Notes: generated by a model from the letters alone, not told the origin. Shown: positions 1-8,657, counted from the stretch's first letter. The stretch is 64,000 bases of DNA from Brachybacterium sp036311905 (GCF_036311905.1 NZ_JAZDCH010000005.1:1-64000), one strand, 5' to 3'. Program-made: numbers and translations.

Positions 1-53
1 GGGGGGCGCGAGCGCGAGGCGTGACGCGGACAATCCCGGGAGCGAGGGGGGGT

Positions 54-75
54 CCCGGCACCCGAAGGTGCCGGG
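54..75 (-). terminator. Hairpin terminator after sucB
   Basis: A perfect 9-bp stem (arms 54-62 and 67-75) closes a four-base loop. Read on the minus strand the loop is TTCG closed by C-G, the very stable UUCG type. It lies 46 bases past the sucB stop codon and has no T tract. The remaining bases of 1-120 show nothing recognisable. Confidence 0.6.
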
Positions 76-120
76 CCCGTCCCGGTCGCGGAGTCGCTGG
101 TCTTCCGCGGAGAGGGGAGG

Positions 121-1944
121 TCAGAGACCGAGCTCGCCCTCGAACGCGCCTTCCTCGAGCCGCTTCTTCATGAAGGTGAGGAAGCGGGCGGCGTCGCCGC
201 CGTCGACCATGCGGTGGTCGTAGGAGAGGAACAGGTACATCATCGAGCGGATCGCGATGGTGTCATCGCCCTCGGCGTTCTGCACGACCACCGGACGCTT
301 GGTGATGGTGCCGGTGCCGAGGATGCCCACCTGCGGAGCGGGCACGATCGGGGTGTCCCAGAGGGCACCGCCCGAGCCGGTGTTGGTGATGGTGAAGGTC
401 GCGCCGGCCAGGTCGTCGGGGACGAGCTTGTTCGACTTGGCGCGGCCGCCGAGATCGCCGATCTGGCGCGCGAGGCCCGCCAGATTCAGGTCGCCGGCGT
501 TCTTGATGACCGGGACCACGAGACCGCGCTCGGTGTCCGCCGCCATGCCGATGTTCTCCGAGCCGTGGTAGACGATCTTGTCGCCATCGATGGTGGAGTT
601 CAGCTGCGGGTAGGTCTTCAGACCCTCGATCGCGGCCATCATCAGGAACGGCAGGAAGGTCAGCTTCGCACCCTCACGGGCGGCGAAGTCGTCCTTCGCC
701 CGGGCGCGGAGCTTCGCCACACGGGTCAGGTCGACCTCGACCGCGGTGGTCAGCTGGGCCATGCCCTGCAGCGACTCCATCATCCGCTGGCCGATGACCT
801 TGCGGATGCGGGGCATCTTCTCCTCGGTGCCGCGCTTGGAGGAGACGTTCACCGCCGGAGCGGCCTTCGGTGCGGAGTCCGCGGCCGGAGCGGCAGCGGC
901 GGCGGGAGCGGAGGCCGCAGCCTTCTGCTCCTCGATCGCCTTCTGCACGTCCTGCTTGCGGATGCGACCGCCGAGGCCGGTGCCGGCGACGGAGGACAGG
1001 TCGACGCCGGCCTCGGCCGCCATCTTCCGCACCAGCGGGGTCACATAGCCGGAGGACTCCGCACCCGAGACGGCCTCGTCGGCCTTCGGGGCGGGAGCCG
1101 CGGGAGCAGCAGCCGGAGCCGGAGCGGCCTCAGCAGCCGGAGCCGGCTCGGGAGCGGCGGTGGGCTTCTCCTCCGCAGCGGCCGGCTTCTCCTCGGCAGC
1201 GGCCTTCTCCTCGGGAGCGGGCGCCGGAGCAGCCTTCTCCTCGGCCGGGGCGGGGGCGGCGGGCTCCGCCGGGGCCGAGGCGCCTGAGGCATCACCGATG
1301 ACGGCGAGCACGGCGCCGACCTCGGCGTCCTCGTCCTCCTGCACCGCGATCGAGAGCAGGGTGCCCGCGACCGGGGAGGGGATCTCGGTGTCGACCTTGT
1401 CGGTCGAGACCTCGAGCAGGGGCTCGTCGACCTCGACGGTGTCGCCGACGGCCTTGAGCCAGCGGGTGACGGTGCCCTCGGTGACGGACTCGCCGAGCGC
1501 GGGCATCGTCACCTCCTGGCCCTCGCCGGAGCCACCGGCGGCCGGTGCCTCCTCGGCGGCGGGCTTCTCCTCGGCGACGGGGGTCTCGGTCGAGGGGGCG
1601 GTGGTCTCGTCGGAGGCCAGATCCTCACCGGCGGGAGCGGGCTGCTCCGCGGCGGGCTCCTCGGCGGCGGCACCGGAGTCACCGGCGTCGGGCGCGGCGG
1701 AGCCGGAGCCGTCGCCGATCACGACCAGGTCGGCGCCGACCTCGGCGTCCTCGTCCTCCTGGACCAGGATCTGCTCGATGGTGCCCGCGACGGGCGAGGG
1801 GATCTCGGTGTCGACCTTGTCGGTCGAGACCTCGAGCAGCGGCTCGTCGACCTCGACGGTATCGCCGACGGACTTCAGCCAGCGGGTGACGGTGCCCTCG
1901 GTGACGGACTCGCCGAGGGCCGGCATCTTCACGGTTTCGGACAT
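121..1944 (-). CDS. sucB: 2-oxoacid dehydrogenase E2 (dihydrolipoamide acyltransferase), two lipoyl domains
   Basis: This is the E2 core of the 2-oxoglutarate and/or pyruvate dehydrogenase complex; it moves acyl groups from E1 to CoA through lipoyl-lysine arms. The 607 residues run: lipoyl domain 1 (about 3-77, lipoyl Lys43 in STDKVD), Ala/Pro/Glu linker, lipoyl domain 2 (about 145-219, Lys183), a longer Ala/Pro/Glu linker, an E3-binding domain (about 305-345, VTPLVRKMAAEAGVDL), and the catalytic domain ending in the DHRMVDGG active-site motif with His577. A GAGGAG ribosome site precedes the ATG. lpdA (E3) lies 24 bases upstream on the same strand, so the two are probably co-transcribed. In actinobacteria one E2 often serves both complexes, so succinyl versus acetyl specificity is not fixed by sequence. 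The two lipoyl domains are almost identical. Confidence 0.93.
   Translation of the reverse strand: MSETVKMPALGESVTEGTVTRWLKSVGDTVEVDEPLLEVSTDKVDTEIPSPVAGTIEQILVQEDEDAEVGADLVVIGDGSGSAAPDAGDSGAAAEEPAAEQPAPAGEDLASDETTAPSTETPVAEEKPAAEEAPAAGGSGEGQEVTMPALGESVTEGTVTRWLKAVGDTVEVDEPLLEVSTDKVDTEIPSPVAGTLLSIAVQEDEDAEVGAVLAVIGDASGASAPAEPAAPAPAEEKAAPAPAPEEKAAAEEKPAAAEEKPTAAPEPAPAAEAAPAPAAAPAAPAPKADEAVSGAESSGYVTPLVRKMAAEAGVDLSSVAGTGLGGRIRKQDVQKAIEEQKAAASAPAAAAAPAADSAPKAAPAVNVSSKRGTEEKMPRIRKVIGQRMMESLQGMAQLTTAVEVDLTRVAKLRARAKDDFAAREGAKLTFLPFLMMAAIEGLKTYPQLNSTIDGDKIVYHGSENIGMAADTERGLVVPVIKNAGDLNLAGLARQIGDLGGRAKSNKLVPDDLAGATFTITNTGSGGALWDTPIVPAPQVGILGTGTITKRPVVVQNAEGDDTIAIRSMMYLFLSYDHRMVDGGDAARFLTFMKKRLEEGAFEGELGL
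1369..1930. repeat. Near-identical direct repeat inside sucB (duplicated lipoyl domain)
   Basis: Bases 1369-1510 and 1789-1930 repeat at an offset of 420 bp and differ at only a few positions. They encode the shared lipoyl-domain segment from the start of each domain through STDKVDTEIPSPVAGT. Identity at DNA level suggests recent duplication or continuing gene conversion. Confidence 0.8.
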
Positions 1945-1968
1945 GGTGGTTCTCCTCGGGGGGTGGTC

Positions 1969-3372
1969 TCAGGCGTGGGCGTGCAGCGGCTTGCCGGCGA
2001 GCGCCAGCGCGGCCTCGCCCATGGCCTCGTGCTGCGTCGGGTGGGCGTGGATGAGGGACGCGACGTCCTCCGGGTAGGCCTCCCAGTTGACGATGAGCTG
2101 GGCCTCGCCCATGAGCTCGGACATGCGCGAGCCGATCATGTGGACGCCGACGATCGCGCCGCCCTTCTCGCGGACCAGCTTGATGAAGCCGGTGGTGCCG
2201 AGGATCTGGGACTTGCCGTTGCCGCCCAGGTTGTACTCGTAGGACTCGACGCCGTCCTCGCCGTACTGCTCCTTGGCCTGCTTCTCGGTGAGGCCGACGG
2301 AGCCGAGCTGCGGCTCGCAGTAGGTGATGCGGGCGATGCCGGACTCGACGATCGGCGCGGGGCTCTGGCCGGCGATGCGCTCGGCGACGAAGATGCCCTG
2401 GGCGAAGCCGCGGTGCGCGAGCTGCAGGCCGGGGACGATGTCGCCGACGGCGTAGATGCCGGGCACGTTGGTCTCGAGGGTCTCCTTGTTCGCGAGCACG
2501 AAGCCGCGATCCATCTCGATGCCCTGCTCCTCGTAGCCGAGGCCCTGGGTGTTCGGGCCGCGGCCGACGGCCACGAGCAGGTAGTCGCCCTCGTAGACCT
2601 TGCCGTTCGCGAGGGTGACCTTGACGCCGGTCTCATCCTGCTCGGCCTTCTCGGTGAAGACGCCGAGGGAGAACGCGATGCCGCGCTTCTTGAAGGCGCG
2701 CTCGAGAGCCTTGGAGAGGGACTCGTCCTCGTTCGCGACCAGGTGGGGGAGACCCTCGATGATCGTCACCGACTCGGCGCCCAGGGACTTCCACACCGAG
2801 GCGAACTCGACGCCGATGACGCCGCCGCCCAGGATGATCGGGTTCTTCGGGATCTCGGGGAGCTGCAGCGCGGCCTCGGAGTCGAGGAAGCGGCCGCCCA
2901 GGTCGATGCCGGGGATCGACTTCGAGAAGGAGCCGGAGGCCAGGATGATGTTCTTGCCGGTCAGGGTGCGCGTGCCCTCGGCGGTCTCGACCTCGACGGT
3001 GTTCTTGCCGGTGAGGCGGCCGAAGCCCTCGACGTACTCGACCTTGCGGGACTTCACGAGGCCCTGCAGGCCCTTGTACAGGCGGCCGATGATCTTGTCC
3101 TTGAAGTCCAGCATCTTCGTGACGTCGATGCTGTTCAGGGAGATGTCGAGACCGAGCTCCTTGCCCTCGGAGGGGGCGTCGGCGACCTCGCCGACGTGGA
3201 GGAGCGCCTTGGTGGGAACGCAACCGCGGTGCAGGCAGGTGCCACCGAGCTTGTCCTTCTCCACGAGCGCGATCTTCTGGCCGAGCTGGGCTCCGCGCAG
3301 CGCAGCCGCATAGCCGCCGCTGCCACCGCCCAGGATCACGACGTCGTACTGGTCAGTGGTTGTATCCGCCAC
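1969..3372 (-). CDS. lpdA: Dihydrolipoyl dehydrogenase (E3)
   Basis: An FAD flavoprotein that reoxidises dihydrolipoyl groups of the 2-oxoacid dehydrogenase complexes with NAD+. The N-terminal Rossmann motif VVILGGGSGGYAAA binds FAD, followed by the redox pair GGTCLHRGC (Cys46, Cys51) and, at the C-terminus, HAHPTQHE with the catalytic His444/Glu449 dyad. The chosen start is the GTG at 3372, seven bases after GAGGAG. The frame stays open 50 codons further upstream, but that extension is arginine-rich, unlike the family, and covers the promoter. Length 467 aa is normal. The gene sits directly upstream of sucB. Confidence 0.95.
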   Translation of the reverse strand: MADTTTDQYDVVILGGGSGGYAAALRGAQLGQKIALVEKDKLGGTCLHRGCVPTKALLHVGEVADAPSEGKELGLDISLNSIDVTKMLDFKDKIIGRLYKGLQGLVKSRKVEYVEGFGRLTGKNTVEVETAEGTRTLTGKNIILASGSFSKSIPGIDLGGRFLDSEAALQLPEIPKNPIILGGGVIGVEFASVWKSLGAESVTIIEGLPHLVANEDESLSKALERAFKKRGIAFSLGVFTEKAEQDETGVKVTLANGKVYEGDYLLVAVGRGPNTQGLGYEEQGIEMDRGFVLANKETLETNVPGIYAVGDIVPGLQLAHRGFAQGIFVAERIAGQSPAPIVESGIARITYCEPQLGSVGLTEKQAKEQYGEDGVESYEYNLGGNGKSQILGTTGFIKLVREKGGAIVGVHMIGSRMSELMGEAQLIVNWEAYPEDVASLIHAHPTQHEAMGEAALALAGKPLHAHA

Positions 3373-3449
3373 CTGTGTGCTCCTCGGTGTATGGGTGTCT
3401 ACCCGGCGCGCATCCACCCGGATGGCCGACGGCGCCGCCTGCGTGACCC

Positions 3450-3455
3450 ATGCTA
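3450..3455 (-). promoter_or_regulatory. Probable -10 element for lpdA-sucB
   Basis: TAGCAT on the minus strand, about 78 bases before the lpdA GTG, implying a leader of roughly 70 bases. No convincing -35 is visible. It lies between the pepA terminator and lpdA. Confidence 0.35.
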
Positions 3456-3552
3456 GGGCACGGGGCGGCACCCGTCGGCCCGCTGACGTGGACTCTCGGC
3501 CCCGTGACGAGGAGCGGATCACACCGGCTGACCGGTGGACCCCGGTCTGGTC

Positions 3553-3587
3553 CTCCCGGCTCCGTCGGCATCCGACGGAGCCGGGAG
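3553..3587 (-). terminator. Terminator after pepA
   Basis: Perfect 16-bp inverted repeat (arms 3553-3568 and 3572-3587) with a three-base loop, starting 5 bases past the pepA stop codon. There is no T tract. It separates pepA from the lpdA-sucB transcript. Confidence 0.65.
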
Positions 3588-3592
3588 CCGGC

Positions 3593-5062
3593 TCAGCGCG
3601 CGGCGGCGCGGTCCTCGAGGACCTGCAGCACGGTGCGGACGCTCATACCCGTCGCGCCCTTGCCCATGTATCCCAGCGGCGCGGAGGCGAAGGCCGGACC
3701 GGCGATGTCCAGGTGCGCCCACTCGGTCTCGCCCACGAACTCGGACAGGAAGATCCCTGCCGACAGGGCGCCGCCCCAGCGCTCCCCGATGTTGCGCAGG
3801 TCCGCGACGCGACCGGTCAGGTCGGCGCGCAGCTCCGCGGGGAAAGGCAGGGGCCAGAACGGCTCGCCGGCGGTCTCCGCGGCGCTCAGCACGCTCTCGC
3901 GGCCGGCGTCGGTGCCCATGACGGCCGCGGTGCGCTTGCCGAGCGCCACCATCGCGGCACCGGTGAGGGTCGCGACGTCCATCACCAGGTCCGGCTCGTC
4001 GGCGACGGCGTCCACGAGCGCGTCGGCCATGACCATGCGGCCCTCGGCGTCGGTGTTGAGCACCTCGACGGTCGTGCCGTTGCGCATGGTGACCACGTCG
4101 CCGGGGCGCTGGGCGCCGCCGCCGGGCATGTTCTCGGCGAGGGCGAGATAGGTGGTCACGGTGATGGGCAGGCCCAGGCGGGCCGCGCCCAGGGTCGCAG
4201 CGAGCACCGTCGCGGCCCCGGTCATGTCCGAGGTCATCTCGTCCATCCCCGCGCCGGGCTTCAGCGAGATGCCGCCTGTGTCGAAGGTGATGCCCTTGCC
4301 GACCAGGGCGACCGAGGCGGTCGCGCCCTCGGGGGAGTAGGCGAGGCGCACGAGCCGCGGCGGGCGGGCCGAGCCCTGGCCGACGCCGACGATGCCGCCG
4401 TAGCCGCCCTCGGCGAGCTGCTGCTCGTCGAGCACGGTGACCTCGAGGGGGAGGCCCGCGGCGAGCTCCTCGGCGCGGCGGGCGAACTCCGCCGGGTAGA
4501 GCAGGTTCGGTGGGGTGTTCACCAGGTCCCGGGTGACCGTGACGATGTCGGCGAGAACCTCGGCACGGGCGATCGCGGACTCCGCCGCGGCGGTGTCATC
4601 GGCGAGCAGGACGATCTCGGCCAGGGCGCCGTCCGGGGCGGACCCCGCGGTGCCCGACTTGAAGGCGGTGAAGGTGTAGGCGCCGAGGGCGGCGCCCTCG
4701 AGGGCGGCGGCGAGCTGCTCGGGGGACCCTCCGGGCAGGGCGACCGCGGCGCGCTCGACGCCGACCAGCGAGCGGGCGGCGGCGCCGTACGCGAGGCGGA
4801 GGTCCTCCGCGGAGAGCTCCGCGAGATCGGCCTCGCCGAGCCCGACGAGGAGCAGCGAGCCCGCGGAGGCGAAGGTGTAGGAGGGGATGCGGTGCACGTC
4901 CCCGCGCGCCGCGGAGGGGTCGAGGCTCGCGATGGCCGAGGAGATGTCGGCGGCGCCGGGCACGGTCGACGGGGCGCCGTCGGAGCCGGGGACCAGCGGG
5001 AGGATCAGGACGTCGACGTCGACGTCGGTCAGGGCGGTGTTCGCAGCAGTCAGTGTGGGCAT
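3593..5062 (-). CDS. pepA: Leucyl aminopeptidase (M17 family)
   Basis: A cytoplasmic dizinc aminopeptidase that removes N-terminal residues from peptides. The catalytic C-terminal half has the family motifs VGKGITFDTGGISLKP (metal- and substrate-binding Lys/Asp) and NTDAEGRMVMADAL (the M17 signature), with a variable Ala-rich N-terminal domain before them. With the ATG at 5062 it is 489 aa, normal for the family. That start is preferred because a TACGAT -10 element ends exactly six bases upstream, predicting a leaderless mRNA; the frame stays open 29 codons further upstream but without a ribosome site. It is transcribed divergently from the membrane-protein genes beginning at 5152. Confidence 0.93.
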   Translation of the reverse strand: MPTLTAANTALTDVDVDVLILPLVPGSDGAPSTVPGAADISSAIASLDPSAARGDVHRIPSYTFASAGSLLLVGLGEADLAELSAEDLRLAYGAAARSLVGVERAAVALPGGSPEQLAAALEGAALGAYTFTAFKSGTAGSAPDGALAEIVLLADDTAAAESAIARAEVLADIVTVTRDLVNTPPNLLYPAEFARRAEELAAGLPLEVTVLDEQQLAEGGYGGIVGVGQGSARPPRLVRLAYSPEGATASVALVGKGITFDTGGISLKPGAGMDEMTSDMTGAATVLAATLGAARLGLPITVTTYLALAENMPGGGAQRPGDVVTMRNGTTVEVLNTDAEGRMVMADALVDAVADEPDLVMDVATLTGAAMVALGKRTAAVMGTDAGRESVLSAAETAGEPFWPLPFPAELRADLTGRVADLRNIGERWGGALSAGIFLSEFVGETEWAHLDIAGPAFASAPLGYMGKGATGMSVRTVLQVLEDRAAAR

Positions 5063-5068
5063 GGATCT

Positions 5069-5074
5069 ATCGTA
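5069..5074 (-). promoter_or_regulatory. -10 element for leaderless pepA
   Basis: TACGAT on the minus strand, six bases before the pepA ATG. The spacing places the transcription start at the start codon. No good -35 is seen. Confidence 0.5.
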
Positions 5075-5151
5075 GGGGCGCTCGGGCATCCCGTACCGGG
5101 CGGTCACAGCGCCCGACGCGAGGTCGGCGCCCGAGAGGACGGACGGCACCC

Positions 5152-5514
5152 ATGGCGGCGTTGGGCATCGTGGTGAGCGTCGTCGGCGGCCTCACCGCCC
5201 TGCTGGGTCTCTATTACGCGGTCCGCGATCTCCGCACCGACCTGGTCCTGCTCGGAGCCTGCGCCCTCACCGCTCTGCTGTGGATCGTGCTCGGGGCCGC
5301 CCTGCTGGTGCGGGACCTGGCCGGCGGCACCCCCGAGGATCCGATCACCCTCTACGGCTACCTGCTGACCGCGATCGCGATGGTGATCGGGGGCGGCTGG
5401 GTCTCGCTCTGGGAGCGGTCCCGCTGGGGCAGCCTCGTCATCGCCGTGGTGGCCGCGACCTCGCTCGTGCTGCTGCTGCGGCTCCACCAGATCTGGCCGG
5501 GAGGCTTCGCATGA
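5152..5514 (+). CDS. Small integral membrane protein, function unknown
   Basis: I do not recognise this 120-aa protein. It is mostly hydrophobic and shows about four membrane segments: residues 2-20 (LGIVVSVVGGLTALLGLYY), about 30-50, about 65-83 (YLLTAIAMVIGGGWVSLW), and about 88-110. The ATG at 5152 is the first one with a hydrophobic start and has GAGAGGAC about ten bases upstream; an upstream in-frame extension would be arginine-rich and would overlap the pepA promoter. It overlaps the next gene by 4 bases (ATGA), so the two are translated together. Confidence 0.7.
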   Translation: MAALGIVVSVVGGLTALLGLYYAVRDLRTDLVLLGACALTALLWIVLGAALLVRDLAGGTPEDPITLYGYLLTAIAMVIGGGWVSLWERSRWGSLVIAVVAATSLVLLLRLHQIWPGGFA

Positions 5515-5996
5515 CCCAGGACGACGCAGTGCTCGAGGACGGGGCCGGGACCCCGGCCGACGGGGAGCGTCCCGCGGCCGCTCCGACCCGTGCCTCCCGC
5601 GGGTTCGAGGTCGTCCTGATCATGGTCTACGCCCTGTTCGCCCTCTCGGCGACGGCGCGCAGCCTGGTGCAGATCCTGCGCGGCTTCGAGCAGGCCCCGC
5701 TCGCCTACCTGCTCTCCCTCGCCGCCGCGCTCACCTACATCGCGGTGACCGTCGCGCTGATCCGCGGCGGCCGCCGTTCCCCGGTCGTGCTGGGACTGTG
5801 CCTCGTCGAGCTGGCCGGCGTGCTGCTCGTCGGCACCCTCACCTACGCTCTGCCGGGACTGTTCGCCGATGCGACGGTCTGGACCCACTACGGGCAGGGC
5901 TACGGTTTCGTGCCGCTCGCGCTGCCGCTGATCGCCCTGGTCTACGTGCTCCTGACCCGCCGGGCGGGACGTGCGACCCCGATCGCCGCCGCATGA
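5511..5996 (+). CDS. Integral membrane protein, function unknown
   Basis: 161 aa, not recognised. A polar, Asp/Ala-rich N-terminal tail of about 30 residues precedes four membrane segments: about 33-52 (VVLIMVYALFALSATARS), 62-82, 92-112 (VVLGLCLVELAGVLLVGTL) and 130-150. It overlaps the upstream membrane protein gene by 4 bases and the downstream pyrD by 4 bases, so it sits in the middle of a coupled three-gene unit. Nothing in it suggests a link to pyrimidine synthesis beyond position. Confidence 0.75.
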   Translation: MTQDDAVLEDGAGTPADGERPAAAPTRASRGFEVVLIMVYALFALSATARSLVQILRGFEQAPLAYLLSLAAALTYIAVTVALIRGGRRSPVVLGLCLVELAGVLLVGTLTYALPGLFADATVWTHYGQGYGFVPLALPLIALVYVLLTRRAGRATPIAAA

Positions 5997-7126
5997 GCAC
6001 GTACCGTAAGGCCGTGCCCTCCACCGACGACGCCCCCCGCGGCGCCTACGCCGCGCTCTTCCGCCACGTCCTCACCCGGCTCGACGCCGAGCAGGCCCAC
6101 CGGCTGACCGTGCGCGCGCTCCGTCTGGCCCACGCCGTGCCCGGCGGTCCGGCCCTTCTCCGCACCGTCTTCGGCACCCCGCACCCGCTCCGCGACCGTC
6201 GGCCCGCCCGCACCGTGCTCGGTGCCGAGCACCGCTCCCCGCTGGGGATGGCGGCCGGCTTCGACAAGGACGGCGAGGTGCCCCTCGCCCTGCTCGACCT
6301 CGGCTTCGGCCACGTGGAGGTCGGGACCGTCACGGCCCAGGCCCAGCCCGGCAACCCCGCGCCCCGTGCCTTCCGGCTCCTGGCCGACCAGGCCCTGATC
6401 AACCGCATGGGCTTCAACAACCACGGCGCCCAGGAGCTCGCCCGGAACCTCGCCGCGGCCCGCCGCACCGAACGGGGCCAGCGCGCGGTCATCGGCGTGA
6501 ACATCGGCAAGTCCAAGGTCACCGCGCTCGAGGACGCCGCGGAGGACTACCGCTTCTCCGCCCGTCTGCTCGCGCCGTACGCCACCTATCTCGCGATCAA
6601 CGTCTCCAGCCCCAACACCCCGGGCCTGCGGGACCTGCAGACCACCGAGGCCCTGCGCCCCATCCTCGAGGCGGTCCTCGAGGAGGCGCGGGCCGCCGCC
6701 CGACGCCTGCGCCGCGAGGTCCCGGTGCTGGTCAAGATCGCTCCCGACCTCCACGACGACGACGTCCTCGCCGTCGCCCGCCTCGCGACCGAGGTCGGCC
6801 TCGCCGGGGTGATCGCCGCGAACACCACGATCGCGCGACCCGAGTCCCTGCTCACCGACGCGGACCGGGTGCATAGCATCGGTGCCGGCGGGCTCTCCGG
6901 CCCGATCCTCGCCGAGCGCTCCCTCGAGATGCTCCGCCTGCTGCGCCGCGAGCTGCCCGAGGAGGCGGTGATCATCAGCTGCGGCGGCGTCACCACCGCG
7001 GCCGATCTCCGCGCCCGGCTCGAGGCCGGCGCCGACCTGGTCCAGGGCTACACCGCGCTGATCTACCGCGGTCCCGGCTGGGCCGGCAGGATCGTCCGCG
7101 AGCTCGGCGCGGATCCGTGGGGCTGA
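5993..7126 (+). CDS. pyrD: Dihydroorotate dehydrogenase (quinone, class 2)
   Basis: Oxidises dihydroorotate to orotate with FMN, passing electrons to membrane quinones. Seen: GMAAGFDKDGE (FMN-phosphate region), VGTVTAQAQPGNPAPR, NRMGFNNHGAQ, INVSSPNTPGLRDLQ (active-site Ser), and the C-terminal GAGGLSGP and LVQGYTALIYRGP. The N-terminal helical extension (about 50 residues) marks the membrane-associated class 2 type. The ATG at 5993 overlaps the preceding stop (ATGA). An alternative GTG at 6014 has a TACCGT -10 exactly six bases upstream, so a second leaderless transcript starting seven codons later is plausible. Length 377 or 370 aa. Confidence 0.93.
   Translation: MSTYRKAVPSTDDAPRGAYAALFRHVLTRLDAEQAHRLTVRALRLAHAVPGGPALLRTVFGTPHPLRDRRPARTVLGAEHRSPLGMAAGFDKDGEVPLALLDLGFGHVEVGTVTAQAQPGNPAPRAFRLLADQALINRMGFNNHGAQELARNLAAARRTERGQRAVIGVNIGKSKVTALEDAAEDYRFSARLLAPYATYLAINVSSPNTPGLRDLQTTEALRPILEAVLEEARAAARRLRREVPVLVKIAPDLHDDDVLAVARLATEVGLAGVIAANTTIARPESLLTDADRVHSIGAGGLSGPILAERSLEMLRLLRRELPEEAVIISCGGVTTAADLRARLEAGADLVQGYTALIYRGPGWAGRIVRELGADPWG
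6002..6007 (+). promoter_or_regulatory. Possible internal -10 for leaderless pyrD
   Basis: TACCGT ends six bases before the in-frame GTG at 6014. It lies inside the first codons of the longer pyrD reading and would let pyrD be expressed apart from the membrane proteins. Confidence 0.4.
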
Positions 7127-7170
7127 CCTCCCCGGCCGGGGCGCATTGCCCTGCCGTCCGCCCCGCGGCA

Positions 7171-7176
7171 TAGTCT
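7171..7176 (+). promoter_or_regulatory. -10 element for leaderless rarA
   Basis: TAGTCT ends seven bases before the rarA ATG at 7184. TTGCCC at 7146-7151 could be a weak -35 with a long 19-base spacer. Confidence 0.5.
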
Positions 7177-7183
7177 GAGGGAC

Positions 7184-8548
7184 ATGGAGGAGGACCTGTT
7201 CTCGGTGTCGCACGACGCCCCGGCGCCGCGCACCCTGTCGGACCGCAACCACGACCACCGCGCCCCGCTCGCGGTGCGGATGCGGCCGCGCCGGCTCGAG
7301 GAGATCGTCGGGCAGCACGCCGCGCTCGAGCCCGGCAGCCCGCTGCGCCGGCTCGTCGCGGCCGACGACTCCCGCACAGCCCCGTCCTCGGTGATCCTCT
7401 GGGGTCCGCCCGGGACCGGCAAGACCACCCTCGCCTACGTCGTCGCGCAGTCCGGCGACCGGGAGTTCGTCGAGGTCTCCGCCGTGCTCGCCGGGGTCAA
7501 GGACATCCGCGACGTCGTCGACCAGGCCCGGTCGAGGCTGCGGACGATCGGGAAGGAGACGGTGCTCTTCGTCGACGAGGTGCACCGCTTCTCGAAGTCC
7601 CAGCAGGACGCCCTCCTGCCCAGCGTCGAGAACCGCTGGGTGACGCTGATCGCCGCGACCACCGAGAACCCGCATTTCTCGGTCATCTCCCCGTTGCTGT
7701 CGCGCTCGATCGTCCTCACCCTCGAGTCGCTGGACCGCGCCGATCTCGACACGCTGATCGACCGGGCCCTCACCGAGGACCGCGGGCTCGGCGGCGCCGT
7801 CACGCTCGCCGACGACGCCCGGGAGGCGCTGCTGCGGCTCGGCGGGGGCGACGCCCGCAAGATCCTCACCTCGCTCGAGGCCGCGGCGGCCGCCGCGCTG
7901 ATGAAGGAGTCGAAGGAGATCGACGCCGCGACGCTCGCGCAGGCCGTCAATCGGGCGGCGCTGCGCTACGACCGTGCCGGCGACCAGCACTACGACGTCA
8001 CGAGCGCCTTCATCAAGTCCATGCGGGGCAGCGACGCCGACGCCGCGCTGCACTACCTCGCCCGCATGATCGAAGCGGGCGAGGACCCGCGCTTCATCGC
8101 CCGGCGCGTCGTGATCGCCGCGAGCGAGGAGGTGGGCATGGCGGACCCGACGGCGCTGCAGGTCGCGGTCGCGGCCATGCAGGCCGTGCAGCTGCTGGGC
8201 ATGCCCGAGGGGCGGATCCCGCTCGCGCAGGCGGTGGTGCACATCGCCACCGCCCCCAAGTCCAACGCCTCCTACCGGGCGCTCGACGCCGCGATCGCCG
8301 ACGTGCGCGCCGGGCGCGGCCAGGGCGTCCCCGCGCACCTGCGCGACGCCCACTACTCCGGGGCAAAGTCCCTGGGGCACGGCGTCGAGTACCGCTACGC
8401 CCACGACTTCCCGCACGGGGTGGTCGCCCAGCAGTACCCGCCGGACGACCTGGTGGGGACCGACTACTACGAGCCCACCGGACACGGCCAGGAGGCGCAG
8501 ACCGCCCGGCGCGTCGAGGCGCTGCGGCGCATCCTGCGCGGCGGATGA
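7184..8548 (+). CDS. rarA: Replication-associated recombination protein A (MgsA/RarA AAA+ ATPase)
   Basis: A clamp-loader-like AAA+ ATPase acting at stalled replication forks. Seen: Walker A WGPPGTGKTT (about 73-82), Walker B VLFVDEVHRF (about 127), sensor 1 ATTENPHFSV, the Arg-finger region PLLSRS, and the C-terminal tetramerisation domain with DPTALQVAVAA and the conserved YPPD near the end. 454 aa is the normal length. It stands alone between pyrD and rpsD, a common actinobacterial order upstream of alaS. Confidence 0.95.
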   Translation: MEEDLFSVSHDAPAPRTLSDRNHDHRAPLAVRMRPRRLEEIVGQHAALEPGSPLRRLVAADDSRTAPSSVILWGPPGTGKTTLAYVVAQSGDREFVEVSAVLAGVKDIRDVVDQARSRLRTIGKETVLFVDEVHRFSKSQQDALLPSVENRWVTLIAATTENPHFSVISPLLSRSIVLTLESLDRADLDTLIDRALTEDRGLGGAVTLADDAREALLRLGGGDARKILTSLEAAAAAALMKESKEIDAATLAQAVNRAALRYDRAGDQHYDVTSAFIKSMRGSDADAALHYLARMIEAGEDPRFIARRVVIAASEEVGMADPTALQVAVAAMQAVQLLGMPEGRIPLAQAVVHIATAPKSNASYRALDAAIADVRAGRGQGVPAHLRDAHYSGAKSLGHGVEYRYAHDFPHGVVAQQYPPDDLVGTDYYEPTGHGQEAQTARRVEALRRILRGG

Positions 8549-8628
8549 GGCGGGTCCAGGGCGGCGAGAGCATCGCCGCCCTGTGGGCGACTCCACAGGA
8601 ATCCGCGCGCGACCTGCGCCGCGAACCG

Positions 8629-8657
8629 TTGAGCAGCGCAGGGCCCTGCGCTAGTGT
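8629..8657 (+). promoter_or_regulatory. rpsD promoter with an 18-bp palindrome as spacer
   Basis: -35 TTGAGC (8629-8634) and -10 TAGTGT (8652-8657) are separated by exactly 17 bases. Bases 8635-8652 form a perfect 18-bp palindrome (AGCGCAGGG and its complement) filling the spacer, so any dimeric protein bound there would cover the polymerase site. The predicted leader is about 53 bases. Confidence 0.7.

Noticed and set aside
3373..3522. 50-codon N-terminal extension of lpdA
   Set aside because: Not family-like, arginine-rich, and covers the promoter region; the GTG at 3372 has a proper ribosome site.
5942..8596. 884-codon open frame on the minus strand opposite pyrD and rarA
   Set aside because: Antisense shadow of two clearly identified genes; composition is Gly/Arg/Asp-rich with no family resemblance.
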